A DNA stretch of 64,000 bases from contig JAFMSR010000010.1 of the NCBI GenBank assembly GCA_022818135.1, positions 37,261,493 to 37,325,492 of the forward strand, given 5' to 3'. This stretch comes from Saxidomus purpurata (Eukaryota > Mollusca > Bivalvia > Venerida > Veneridae). A program made the position numbers and the translations under genes. The notes under the pieces are model-generated. The model was not told where the DNA came from. It did no database searches and saw only the letters and a program-made list of their open reading frames with translations. Below, in pieces: positions 34,901 through 45,399 of the stretch (position 1 is its first letter; each line of letters begins with the position of its first letter).

Positions 34901-37236
34901 ATGATGCTAATGGTTGTGTTTATGGTTCTCTGTTCTACCATGGTTTCTGGAAATCCCTCGGCAGAGTTGCATCGTCTGAATTATGGAGTTATATTCGAAC
35001 CAAGGCCTCAGTTACAGATGGCACAAGAAAATTGGATACATACTTTCGAGATTGATTTGCCAACAAGTATGAACTTGATAGACTTACCAGGGTGCACTAA
35101 AGACCCTGAAACATGTTCGTTTATAAATGAAGTTTTGTTAGAAATTAACAACATAAGACATGAAACAGAGATAATCATCAATAGTACGATTGAGTCAATA
35201 AATAGATTGGTACCTGAAAGAACATTAAGTGTTAAAAGTAGATCTCGTCGTGCCTTACTGTCTTTTATAGGTGATTTATCTAAGTCAATATTTGGTACAG
35301 CCACAACTAAAGATGTTGAAATGTTAGCTCATCATATAAATGCACTGAATAAAATTACTTCTAAAGTTGTCACTTCAGTGGAGCAACATGAAGAAAAATT
35401 AGCCTCTTACATTAGAGCAGCAGATGAAAGAATGTCGAATATAATGGATGGTTTAAAATCAAATGAACTAGCAATTGAACATATACAGTCTCAATTATTT
35501 GACTCATTTGGAAGTTTAGAGAAAGCTTTTTCAACTATGAGCGTTTTCATGGCTAAACATATCGAAAAATCAAGAAAATTAGAAAACAAATTTAATGAAA
35601 TTTTAAACGGAATATATGACTTAGTTGAAGGTAAAATCTCCCCTCGTCTAATAAATCCACAAACAATGTCCAAAACAATTGATGACATTCAGAAAATACT
35701 GTACCAAAAATTTTCAGGATTTCATTTAGTATATACAGACCCAAGTCAAATTTATGACAATGTTCAATGTCTACATGCGAGGAAAGGTTCCAAATTATAT
35801 GTAGCTCTGAAATTTCCAATTATTCCATTTCAAAAACCATTATTGTTTTTCAACGTTTTAACTTTTGCTGTTCCAGTAAATGATTCTACCAATCATGCTA
35901 CACAAATACTTGATTTACCACAGCTCTTTGCAATTACTTCTGATTTACAATTCTATACCACTCTAAAACATGAGGAACTGATTGATTGTAATACAAGGGT
36001 AAACACCTTATGTACATTTAACAAAGTTCTGGTACCTGTTACCACCAAAAGTTGTATATTTGGTCTCTTTCAAAATGATAAAACAAATGTTAAACAGTTC
36101 TGTGACTTTAGGTTTTTAGTGAATCATTTAAAACCATCTATTTCTCCTTTGTATGATAATACAATTGTTATTTATGGGATAGATACCGTAGAATTTACTT
36201 GCAATTCCTCAAAAAGAATGATATCAGGTTGCAATTTTTGTACAATGAACGTTCCCTGTCAGTGCTCAGTAACATTTACCACAAAGATTATCTTCTTGTC
36301 AAGAAAATTCCATTACTAAGTTACATCCAGTAAATCTTGCAGTATTAAGAATTTTTCAATGATACATCTCTTCATTCTATTCAAGGTAATACTATTTTTG
36401 AAAATCCTCTTAAAGCTAATGTGCCACAGTTTAGACTGTATAATCATTCTATGAATAACATAATAGCAGATGACAGAAAATCACATTTAAGCCTACGAAA
36501 AATGGCTAAAGCAGCAGAAAATGATGCTATTGCATTCAGAACTTTGACAGAGCCACTTCTAGCAGGACATATTGCTATAGATGATACTTGGCCGTCAAAA
36601 GACGATGTTTTATTGTATTGTACCTCTGTTAGTCTTGCTATTTGTCTTATTATTCTCGTCATGGTAATCCTTAAATTGAGAAAGATAATGATTATACTGA
36701 CTGTTTTGCAAAGCACTCAGGTAAAGCAAATTTCAGCCTCAACAGTTCCCTCTTTTATTTACAAAAACGCAAAACACAAAACCACTGTACAATCAAACTT
36801 CCTTGAATCCTTAGATTTGACTTTGGACCATTACATTTTAACTGTGTCGATGTGTACATTTTTGTTTATATGTTTTGTCATGATTTACTTAATCAAAAAA
36901 CAAGGTACAAAAACAAAACTGATTGTTGAATTGACAAATGGAGAGATATGTGTTCAAATACCTTTAAAAACCTTGTCTCTGTGTCCAACCTATTGGAAAC
37001 TAGAGATCCCTCAAAAAATATCCAGCATTTCAATTCAGGGTCTATGGAACCCCTTGTTATCATTTGACTGGGATCACTGTGTAATTACAAACAAACTTAC
37101 ACAGAAAACAGTGGAAATCAAACAACAGCATCAAGTTTCGATGCTCAAATCTAAGAAAATCAGAAAAATTCTTAGGACCACATATTGTATATACTTTTTC
37201 TTTCAACATGGTAATTTGTTGATACCTATTCAATAA
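34901..37236 (+). pseudogene. F-type (errantivirus/baculovirus-F-like) envelope gene, broken
   Basis: The first frame (34901-36319, 472 codons) starts with a hydrophobic signal peptide. It contains a furin-type R-S-R-R site at about codon 115, followed by a hydrophobic, Gly-containing fusion-peptide-like segment and a long helical/coiled region, then a Cys-rich stretch. This is the layout of baculovirus F and gypsy-group envelope proteins. The frame stops at 36319. The next part is open at about 36421-37236 and has a membrane-spanning segment (near 36610-36670), then a second hydrophobic stretch (near 36836-36893) and a basic tail. At least two frame changes lie between about 36300 and 36360, so no complete product is encoded. 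Confidence 0.8.
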
Positions 37237-38134
37237 CCCATTGCCTTAGAAAAGCTAAACATGTAGCACCTGCAGAAACATTGTATAGCGTCATACTGTG
37301 AATATATGACATATATGAGTATAACAACAATATACATTGAATTGTGTTTATCATGTATATATATATTTCCATTTTCATTTTATGTTTTATACTTTAGTAC
37401 TGTGTATGTCTCGTTTTAAGATGATGCTTATTTCCAATGGAATAACACAGGTGTTTTTATTCTAAAATCGTACATATACACATGTCTATTAAGTAACCTT
37501 TGTATTTTATCCATGTTTGTTCTTTTTTTTGTACATATTAAGGATTCTCTCACTTTATAGGAATAAAGTAAATTCAGAGGGAGGGATAGTGTTATGCAGC
37601 AAGATTTTGAGACATTTTATTAAATTTTATTTTTCATAAATAGTCTTTAAGATTGAAATATTTTATTAATTAGTAACAAAGCAACTACATTTCACAAAGT
37701 TACTCAAGGTGCATAAAAGGCACATATTGGAAATTGAATAAAAAAACATTCAATTTACAAAGATGACACATTTTTTTAAAAGATGCTTTCCTATGTTTTG
37801 TTAAGTAAAAATTCTATTTCCTGATTTTCAATTGTTAATACTTTGGCTTCCTCAAATTGGTGACATATTTTACTTAGTTATAATTGTCATTTAACACAGA
37901 CAAAGGAAGTCCTACAATGTTTGGCTTCTAAGCTTAGGCTTAACAGAATTGTTATCAAAACTTTGGTAATGGATTTGTCTAGCTTTTCTTAATCAACTTC
38001 ACAGTTTTTTCTACAATATAAACTTGTATTTTTCAACTCCGCCTTTTACTAATGCCGCAAAAGGATTGGTCAAGACAAGTGAACCAATGGACTTTGAGAG
38101 AACCCTTTAAAAGATCCCTTTTCCAGATAGGCAG

Positions 38135-38221
38135 CATCATTCTGCCATTTGAAAAGAATTATTTTGTGTGAATAAAAAAATATCTGGAAAAAGGATCTAA
38201 CTTCTTTTATCTATTTTATAG
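38135..38221 (+). repeat. 87-bp direct repeat, copy 1 (in 3' LTR)
   Basis: It runs from 'catcattctgccatttg' to 'ttatctattttatag', identical to 38561-38647, with a 426-bp offset. It is followed immediately by GTAAGTG, a consensus splice donor. Confidence 0.9.
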
Positions 38222-38560
38222 GTAAGTGGTGTTTGATATTTTTACAATGTTCTGAATGTATTTGTTAATGTAAATATTTTGATGTATTTTTGTTTACTAA
38301 GATTTCTGGTAATCTAAGATGACTATATATATATATGGAAGATTCTACCACATTTCAAGTTCATGTGGAATCTCTAGAAAGTAAGAATTAATTTGGAAAT
38401 GAAACATTGACAACTTTATTCCATATAATATTAAAACTATGTCAGAAATTTATATGTTTAAAGAAAATTGTCTATACATGTATTTTGTAATTATGTACAT
38501 GTATATCTTACAAATTTTACTTTATAACATTGATTATTTGATATTGATTCTTTGTATGAA

Positions 38561-38647
38561 CATCATTCTGCCATTTGAAAAGAATTATTTTGTGTGAATA
38601 AAAAAATATCTGGAAAAAGGATCTAACTTCTTTTATCTATTTTATAG
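38561..38647 (+). repeat. 87-bp direct repeat, copy 2 (in 3' LTR)
   Basis: An exact copy of 38135-38221, but followed by 'atttccccatc' instead of the splice-donor sequence. It contains a second AATAAA. Confidence 0.9.
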
Positions 38648-38689
38648 ATTTCCCCATCATTATTATACTGCCCAAGTACGAGCAGAACA

Positions 38690-38865
38690 CCTGAAGCAAA
38701 GCTATCATTAGGGAGAACTGAGTAAATGTTATGATGTCTTATAGGTGAGTTGCAAGGGCTTGAGAGATTTGAAATATTTGTGGAAAAGCATAGCCATATT
38801 GAGTAAAAACATTTACTGAATGTTTCATTTGTCTCCAGTTTAACTTTAAAAAAAATTGAAATCAA
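38690..38865 (-). pseudogene. 5' continuation of the LINE ORF
   Basis: On the minus strand this segment is open and includes 'NSPIRHHNIYSVLPNDSFAS' just before the LTR. It stays in frame with the LINE endonuclease leader at 33019 when one CCTG copy is counted. No LINE domain is visible in these ~58 residues. The boundary with the carrier's inverted end at about 38865 is approximate. Confidence 0.55.
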
Positions 38866-38954
38866 AATGTAAAATCCATTAAAGGGAGTATGACTACTAT
38901 GCCATTTTTGGACCAATGGGATTATGACCAAGGGGATTTTGAGTGTCTCCCGGA

Positions 38955-39052
38955 TCAGACGTTAAATTTCGACCAAACAGTTCAATGAAAATGCGAACTC
39001 TCGTATTTTGGAAAAGGAAGATCTATTTTATCTCTCATTCTTTGAAATCAAC
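38955..39052 (-). repeat. Right half of the split repeat (inverted copy of about 58335-58431)
   Basis: 'tcagacgttaaat', 'acagttcaatgaaaa', 'gtattttg' and 'tctcattctttga' correspond in order to the reverse complement of the 58.33-58.43 kb repeat. Together with 29574-29865 it reconstitutes that repeat. Confidence 0.75.
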
Positions 39053-39293
39053 ATTGACATTAGTCTAATTTATTCGGCTAAATGATTTTGCCAACTTTAT
39101 AGATCTGGTTTTTGTTACTGTCCAACCATTAAGACGTAGAAGGTGAACGACTGCAAAATATCAGCCTGTAAAATTAGTTTGCCTTTAGAGTCGAAATAGC
39201 ATTGACCGAGTCCAGTTTAATGACTCCTTTCTTTGAAGATTGCTTCAAGAGTTCTTTTGATGGAACCAGAATTGACCCTGATGTAGAGACTGG

Positions 39294-39570
39294 TCATTTC
39301 AGCTCGAGAAGGTCATGATTAAGTAGGATGACACCCTCCTTAGCACCACAGGGGCTTGAGTTTCCTGCACATGAATCATCCATAAATTCTGGCCTGATGG
39401 TATGCATGGGAGTATCAGTGAGGGATTTCATTTCATCAAACTGGATTAACATATACATGTGCGAAAGGGGAATGGATTTTTTAGTTTGTAACTCAACATG
39501 CAAATGGCCAAAGGATGACTTCTGTTTTTTCCTAGTATTTTCCCGCATTCTCTTATACTCAATTCCTCGT
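39294..39570 (-). CDS. Unassigned minus-strand open frame
   Basis: The frame is open from an in-frame stop at about 39573 to TGA at 39294 (ATG at 39548, 84 codons). It has charged and aromatic content typical of protein ('HLHVELQTKKSIPLSHMYML', 'QFDEMKSLTDTPMH', 'EFMDDSCAGNSSPCGAKEG'). I recognise no family. No clear acceptor precedes it. It may be an exon or fragment of a transposon gene; the overlapping plus-strand frame is less protein-like. Confidence 0.3.
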
Positions 39571-39579
39571 GCCTAAGAT

Positions 39580-40160
39580 CAAGTGGCAATATTACGGATT
39601 TGCCTCAACTGCATCTCCACTGGCTGTACTTGTAAACCAAGGCAAATAGCTAGGCCTTTGATAGAAACTCATTAACTTTTTCTTGCATCCTGTCTTGTAC
39701 TTTTACATGAATTTCTAAATGTTAACTTATCGAAATAATGTGCTATGATAGAAAAACAAGTGATTTTCAGATACTTTTTGTTGGGAAGTATCATCACAAT
39801 GTTTATAATGTTTTGTTTGAATTTTAATTCCCCCAAATTGGCGAGCAATTTTACAATCAAGGAAAAAGAAAAGTACATATATATACATGCAAATAAGTAC
39901 ATATACAAAAACAGTTATACATGAAACAATTCACTTACAGTCATCAAAGGTTTCCCTGCCAAAACCGAATAAATAAGGAGAGGTCACACTAGTGAGGTGG
40001 ATAAAAATTCATTACTTTGTATACAAGTAATTCATGAGAGTCGTAATAAGATCAAATTTTCTAGTACTTGATCGTAAGAAGGACCAAGTACTTGAATATC
40101 AAATTTGGTACAATTTGCCATCCCTAATATAAAGTGTTCTGCTCAAGTCTCAGCATTCAT
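39580..40160. other. AT-rich spacer
   Basis: No gene seen; a (TA)/(CATA)-rich patch lies at about 39870-39915. Confidence 0.4.
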
Positions 40161-40165
40161 CACTT

Positions 40166-40366
40166 ATGAGGGAGCGGTGGTGTAAAGGTAAAGGTCACTT
40201 GCCTACCGCTCATCCCGGAGGTTGCAGTTTCGAGCCCCTCTAGGGTCAAGAATGTACCTCCTCGTGTGACACCAGTACTGTTTTTTCAAGGAAGGGGACT
40301 CAAGAGAGGCGCTACAAACTTTCTTCATAACTGAACTAAAATAAATTAAACTAAACTGATGAGGGA
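40166..40366 (+). mobile_element. tRNA-derived SINE with target duplication
   Basis: 'gcggtggtgtaaaggtaaag' (A-box region, from 40174) and 'gcagtttcgagcccc' (B box, 40224-40238) are spaced as in tRNAs. A tRNA-unrelated body and a tail of 'aactaaaataaattaaact' follow. ATGAGGGA occurs at 40166-40173 and again at 40359-40366, consistent with a target duplication. This is the best-preserved SINE in the window. Confidence 0.65.
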
Positions 40367-40641
40367 CAGGTCTTGTTCTGCAGTAAGGCATGGACCTATA
40401 TATACATGGATTTGCAACTTCTAAGAATTGATTAAATGATACCTAGAAAGAAGTTACCTATTATGCCTTGTGCGGGGTCAGCGGCAGCTCTGATAAGGCG
40501 CCATTGTTGTTAGAAATTGAAGGGGCAAAAGCAAAAGCAGATCACAACATAACATAATTATGAGTACAGATATACTTTTACATATTGTAATATTATCACA
40601 TAATATTACTGCACTTAGCTTACATTGTTTCATATCTTTGT

Positions 40642-40796
40642 TACAGGGCTTGAAGTGTACCAAGTGTAGGTGTATCGCGTATAATAAACGTATCTGTTGT
40701 ATTGTACTAGGTTGGAATAATAATTACAAGACTGAAACCTCACCATTGCTTGTTGCTGAACCCTCCTCACCCAATGACACTGATGGTCGCATTTAA
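40642..40796 (+). CDS. Possible Cys-rich terminal exon
   Basis: After 'tatctttgttacag' the frame is open as 'GLKCTKCRCIAYNKRICCIV' and runs to TAA at 40794-40796. The Cys-rich start recalls carboxy-terminal Cys-cluster exons of transposon-type genes, but the resemblance is loose and no partner exon is identified. Confidence 0.25.
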
Positions 40797-41291
40797 TATC
40801 GTTTATATAAGCCACCAGGTCACATATAATCCCTCTGATTATGTTTTATATGCATGTTCTTCCAGATACTGTTGGAAATGTGGAGTATAATGACTCTCAG
40901 TCTGAGAGATTACAAGACAGAAGGGAGTAATGTCAGTCCATAGGAAGGAGACAAGTTGTCTACATTTGGAAAGGCAACCGTAAGTATTTAACAAAATTAG
41001 TGAAGTATTTCTTTTTTAAATGTGACGATGTGTATTTATCTTAGTTTGTGTTTTCAAGATGGTGTCATCATGTGACAGCTGTGTACAATAAGCACAATAA
41101 GAGCTCTGATATAAACATTTTGTAAGAGGTGCAGATAATTACTGTTATTCTAATTTTCAAGAGATTTAAACCTTAGCTGTAAATAATTCATCTTCAGCCT
41201 AATTATTTTCTAAAAATACAAGTTGCTTATATTCTATGTATACATTACGTTGTATATGAAGTTATTTTAATGCACTGTAATATCATTGTAG

Positions 41292-41351
41292 TCACACCTT
41301 GTGAGTGACCAAACAAACCTTCCAGTAGGGATGGAATGTCAAGTGATTCTG
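41292..41351 (+). CDS. Possible internal exon (60 bp)
   Basis: It is bordered by 'atatcattgtag' and GTAAGTTA. One frame is open through all 20 codons ('SHLVSDQTNLPVGMECQVIL'), while both others stop. It could belong to the transposon-type gene continuing at 42790, but intermediate phases do not join cleanly. A neighbouring exon candidate (41942-42170) has competing frames. Confidence 0.3.
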
Positions 41352-42311
41352 GTAAGTTATAATATAGTATGATTTCATCATATCATTTATGGGAGGTCAA
41401 TACAGTTTCAACACCATTAAATTATAATAATTTTATCATCCTCCACCACAGCAGGGTGAGTATAGTTTTGGCATTGTCCATCTATCTGTCCATGTACCAT
41501 CTTTCTGCCAGTATGTCTGTCCAAAGCCATATCTAAGAAATGATTAAGAGTATTTCACTAAAATTGTGTTCAATTATAAACCATTACAGTGAACAAGTCA
41601 ACTGTGTGTAGAGTGGTTAGAGTTGCTGACTTGAAATCATTGTGACATCTAAATGATTGAGGGTAGGTAAGTGATTAAGTTAAGTGAATATTGCTTTAAA
41701 CTGAGTTTCTTTGAAATAATTTACTAAATCAGTTTAACCCTACTTTATCCAAACAATGAAGCAATAAAGTTTTGATTTTCAGTATATTCTTTGAGACATT
41801 TCAAATAGCTGAAGAAAATTCAAGCTGGTACTTCCAAATTAGATGTTATCAGATAGAAATGCTCAAAGTGAAGTGTTTTGCATTTTAAAGAAGTAAACTT
41901 TTGATCTTCACAAAGTTCTAGTTTGGGAGTGGGTTATTTCAGGAACCTATCAAATCCACCTGAAGAATCTTATTGCACCCAAGCCTGGACATAGAGTTGG
42001 ACATGGAACATGTGAGCAGTCTGGTTGCAAGTTTCAGAGATCAATACATTGGACAGCGGGTGATATTAATCGGCTTGGTAGCTGCAGACACAGATTCATC
42101 AACATTAGATAAAGCTGGGGTCGGTTCAGTTGAATGCCTGGTGGTAATTACACCCGAGAAGCACTACTGGTATTTGTTCATTTGGATTTAATATTTTGTT
42201 AGCACTTTCATCAGCACAGTGTAAACTCATTCCTTTCAAAAGCTTGAGACAAAAGTTAATTGCTGTCAGTTTGCAGAAGACATACAAAAATGTGAAATTG
42301 CTGAAAAATAT

Positions 42312-42405
42312 TGCAAGGCTGAAGCTGGGATTTGAACCCTTTACTTGCTGAAAACTTTTCCATGCGAAGTTAGAATGTCATAGACCGCTTGCCATGGCAA
42401 CAAAA
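42312..42405 (-). repeat. tRNA-like SINE fragment (minus strand)
   Basis: On the minus strand 'aagcggtctatgacattcta' (A-box region) is followed by 'aagggttcaaatcccagctt' (B box). It sits in an intron-like interval of the 40-46 kb gene. Confidence 0.45.
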
Positions 42406-42789
42406 GCATTTGAACAAAATTAATATTCAGATGAATTATTCTACACTGAAAATCAAAGTGTTGGCAAAAAACATACTATAAGTATTATATCAGTACCAGT
42501 TTATCACCAGGTCACCGATTCATTCTCTCTGTATCCTGCCTGCATTCTTGCCAAAACTTGTACCCTTCTTCCAATTTTTAATCTGTTAGTATATGTGTAA
42601 ACACAAGATGAATGTCTGAACATTAGGAATAAGTATAGTTAATGGGCACTGCAGGCAATGTAATATAATATCATATGCAATAATTTTCAGTTTTACAAAA
42701 TAGTTTTATCTCACTTGTTCATGATTTTAGATCAATTTCATTGAATTTTTTATTTATGATGATCATAGTTTTAAAATGTTCGATTCCAG

Positions 42790-42872
42790 AGTGGGAGAAA
42801 GTGGGAGAGCAGTGGAGCAGCTTGCAAGAGAATCTGTGGATATAAGTTTACAAAATGAAGTTCGTCTGCAAG
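42790..42872 (+). CDS. Exon of a Mutator-like transposase-type gene
   Basis: The acceptor 'tgttcgattccag' ends at 42789. The frame starting at 42791 is open ('VGESGRAVEQLARESVDISL' then 'QNEVRLQ') until TAA at 42935. The exon probably ends near 42872, but the best GT there is one base off the phase needed to join 43471. In related Mutator-domain proteins a helical segment of this kind directly precedes the D-G-x-W-x-x-R-G motif, which is what the next exon carries. Confidence 0.4.
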
Positions 42873-42959
42873 GGTATATAAGCACATTGATAAATAATGA
42901 TTTCGCGTGCAATTATAAAGAATTCACTCTAATTTAATTTCTTTCAATCTTTTATACTT

Positions 42960-43190
42960 GTTTACATCAGTTACAGCCAAGACCTACTTCAATTATAGAC
43001 CAAATCTATTTCAGTTATACACCAGATCTACTTTGATTATAGTCTCATAGACTATATCCACTTCAATTATAGACCAGCCCTGTTTCATTTATAGACCAGA
43101 TTGACTTCAGTTATGGACCAGATCTACTTCAGTTTTATAGCAGTCATACTTCAGTTGTAGACAAGATTTATTTCAGTTATAGGTTGTGTT
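42960..43190 (+). repeat. Minisatellite, ~28-bp unit
   Basis: Variants of 'acttcagttatagaccagat' repeat about eight times with drift in length and sequence. It lies in the interval between the two Mutator-domain exons. Confidence 0.75.
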
Positions 43191-43470
43191 ACAGAAAAGT
43201 AAAATTCTGTATTGTCAGACATTTCTCTACAACACAGCAGAAAGTATATATACTATCAGCATATCCTAAGAAAATAGTATTGATACCAATTTTATTGCAC
43301 TCTGATTTATGTTACTAGTTTCATATGCTGACAAGATAAACTACTGAAAGAAAGTAGTGAGGCAGTATAAGACATTGATGTAAGGTTGATGTAAAACATT
43401 CCCTGCACTAATATGAAATATAATTTTTTTTTTTTCAACTGTAACTTTTTCTTTTTTTGTCGGTCAAAAG

Positions 43471-43539
43471 ATGTTGAAGTTAGTGTTGATGCTGGTTGGC
43501 AGAAGCGTGGGAGTGGCAAGTCCCATGACAGTTTGTCAG
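43471..43539 (+). CDS. Exon with Mutator-like D-x-GWQKRG motif
   Basis: The exon lies between 'tttgtcggtcaaaag' and GTAATA. Its single open frame reads 'DVEVSVDAGWQKRGSGKSHD' and then 'SLSG'. The strand ending in Asp followed by G-W-Q-K-R-G and an S/N-x-x-G turn matches the start of the catalytic core of the animal Mutator-like transposase domain (as in Pfam PF20700); the Asp is the likely first catalytic acid. Its last codon is split one base in, which is compatible in phase with the exonuclease exon at 45400. The rest of the transposase core is not seen in this window. Confidence 0.55.
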
Positions 43540-43959
43540 GTAATAAACAGACAGCTACTTATGAAGTTTAGTTGTGCATATTATTATATGGGGTAATATG
43601 GTATCATCAGTATGAAGTCTTGCAATACATACAAACCAATATACATGTACCATAAAATGTCATTTAATTTTACACAATTGTTGACTCTTGTCGAGGTGAA
43701 CAGAACACTATATTGACCTAGTAAGGCTTTGGTTCACATAGTCGTATGACGATTTTTACTTGGTTTGTTAAAATGCAATACAAGATTGTATGCATTATAC
43801 AGGAAGTTGATAAAATAGAATTATTTTACCAAATTGAATAAATTTTAAATAAAGTATTTGCTGACAGACTGTCGTTCTTACACATGTAGCTAGTGTTGAC
43901 AAAATTCAGTATCATGTAAGTGCCAGTGTGAGCTTTAGGCTAGATGATTGTCTGTCATC

Positions 43960-44110
43960 CGTTTGTTATTATTTTGCTTCAAAAGACATGATCTTGTAAT
44001 CCACTGGGCCAATGTTGATGGATCTTGGCAAGAATGCTCTATGCATGAAGCTCTACCAAAATGTTAGAAGAATTTCATTCCATGCAGTACCCTGATTGTT
44101 CAAATTCACA
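43960..44110 (-). repeat. Fragment of the CAAGAG-type element (minus orientation)
   Basis: The reverse complement contains 'agcattcttgccaagatcca', 'tcaacattggcccagtgg' and 'gcatggaatgaaat', matching the 3' part of the copies at 18.3 and 52.5 kb. The matching 5' hairpin lies at 44945-44998. Confidence 0.7.
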
Positions 44111-44119
44111 CTGTATCGG

Positions 44120-44620
44120 CAAAACGCACTGGCTCCAATTTAACGATAATGCTCCGACTAACGTAACGAACCGGCTCCAATAAAAAATGGCTGATTTAGT
44201 AAACAAAACCCAAGTCGGTATAACAGATTCGTGTGTTTTATATGGTAAATCGCAACTTCTGAAGAAACGAATACTCTTACGGAATGCTCACTTCTTTCCT
44301 GCATGGCCGTAGCTAGTTCGCTGTTTCAGACATTGATGCGTGTGAAAGTAATGCAAGTTGAATGCAGAGGATTCAACGGTAAAAAGTGCAAAACACACCC
44401 AAAATGAATGGATTTTGCTCAAAATTATCGAAGTTAAGGTGTTTAGCATAAAAGATTTGCATTGGCATGTAACTTTGGGTCAAATGTCGTAAGCATGTAC
44501 CAACACTTTACCGATCTGCTATTTTTATAGGCAAAACTTACCCATTTAAAAATACAACGATTCAGGCTCCAATTGACAATACAACGAAAATGCTCCAATT
44601 CATGTTTCGCAGATCATTTT
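44120..44620. repeat. Region with repeated 'ggctccaatt...gctcc' motif
   Basis: 'ggctccaatttaacgataatg' (about 44130) and 'ggctccaattgacaatacaa' (about 44572) are followed by 'aatgctcc', and a further 'ggctccaata' lies near 44172. The intervening sequence is less AT-rich. The origin is not recognised. Confidence 0.4.
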
Positions 44621-45399
44621 CAAAGACGTTTAACAGCTACAAGAAACATGCTGATAAATTGACTTGTCTTGGAAGCACACAAGTAAATGAGAACATGAAT
44701 ATATCAATTACCTCAAAAGCTCCAAAATATCGCCATTTTTTTCAGTTATAGGGTATCATCTGGTGTAGCACAGAAAAATATGGGCCACAAGTATGTTCTT
44801 GAAGTGAGAAGTTAGTTAGAAATGTTTTGTCTGTTGGTTGGTTGTTGATATCTTATACTATTTATGATTTGAATTTCCTATTCTTTATTTTTGGGTTTGT
44901 TAATTTATAGCACATTTATCTTAAAATGTTGTGACCTAAGCGTTAAGGGCGATGGTACTCAGGTGAGCGGTATAGGGCAATCATGGCCCTCTTGTTTAAA
45001 AACTAAGGTTTGACTTAGCAATGGCAATTATTTTTCCAGATCTTATAACATCAAATGTATTAACTACAAAAGCATTTTATTCTTGAAATTTTCATAACAA
45101 TGATAAATAAAAAGATATTTTAAGTTTCTTTTTGATTGAATTGACATGATAAAGTGTGACTAAAGGTTTTAGCTTATTCTGTTATGAAAAAAGTATAAAT
45201 ATTGTTTACATTGTGTATGATAAAGCAAGATGATCACCAGTATCTTCATTTGTAGTCATAGTAACAGTGATGGAAGAAAGCAAATTTTTCATTATATATT
45301 TTATAGGTGCATAAAAAGCTGGGAATTTCTTGGCTCAAATTTCATTTTTGGTAAAAAATCTGTCTTATGTAATGAATTACCATACTAAATGAATTTCAG

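Larger units (their letters stand above)
33020..38689 (+). mobile_element. Ty3/gypsy-type LTR retrotransposon with envelope-like gene, internally deleted
   Basis: The LTRs begin TGTT and the 3' LTR ends AACA. CCTG flanks both sides (33016-33019 and 38690-38693), the 4-bp duplication usual for Ty3/gypsy. Order on plus: first 334 bp of the 5' LTR; junction; end of integrase with chromodomain-like tail; envelope-like frames; polypurine tract 'agagggaggga' (37576-37586); 3' LTR. The rest of the 5' LTR, primer site, gag, protease, RT, RNase H and the first integrase half are gone. The two LTR segments differ at only three positions I can find in 334 bp, so insertion was recent. It is incapable of autonomous movement. 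Confidence 0.88.
37590..38689 (+). repeat. 3' LTR (1100 bp)
   Basis: It begins TGTTATGCAGC directly after the polypurine tract and TAG, and ends AACA before the CCTG duplication. It has a TATA-like 'ctttaaaag' at about 38105 and AATAAA at 38171 within 'gtgtgaataaaaaaat'. The polyadenylation region is present twice because an 87-bp segment is duplicated. The length rests on the TGTT/AACA ends and the flanking duplication, since the 5' copy is truncated. Confidence 0.8.
29866..38954. mobile_element. 9.09-kb compound insert with related inverted ends, TSD TCAGACG
   Basis: TCAGACG stands at both edges (29859-29865 and 38955-38961), and the paralogue at 58385-58431 reads through without a break (CGTCTGA at 58425-58431). 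The ends carry inverted related sequence: 'cttggtccaaaaatggcata' at about 29898 (plus) and its complement near 38900-38917, with similarity running through 'aatgaattttaca' at about 29950. Most of the content is a LINE that was later split by an LTR retrotransposon. The original carrier looks like an unassigned TIR element with a 7-bp target duplication. Confidence 0.6.

Noticed and set aside
35008..35304. Minus-strand frames opposite the envelope-like gene
   Set aside because: They are shadows of the plus-strand frame, which has a signal peptide, furin-type site and membrane segments.
41942..42191. Exon of the 40-46 kb gene, 72-codon frame
   Set aside because: Two frames compete: the one open from the acceptor is not protein-like, and the protein-like one has a stop just inside the acceptor. 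No phase joins 41292 or 42790.
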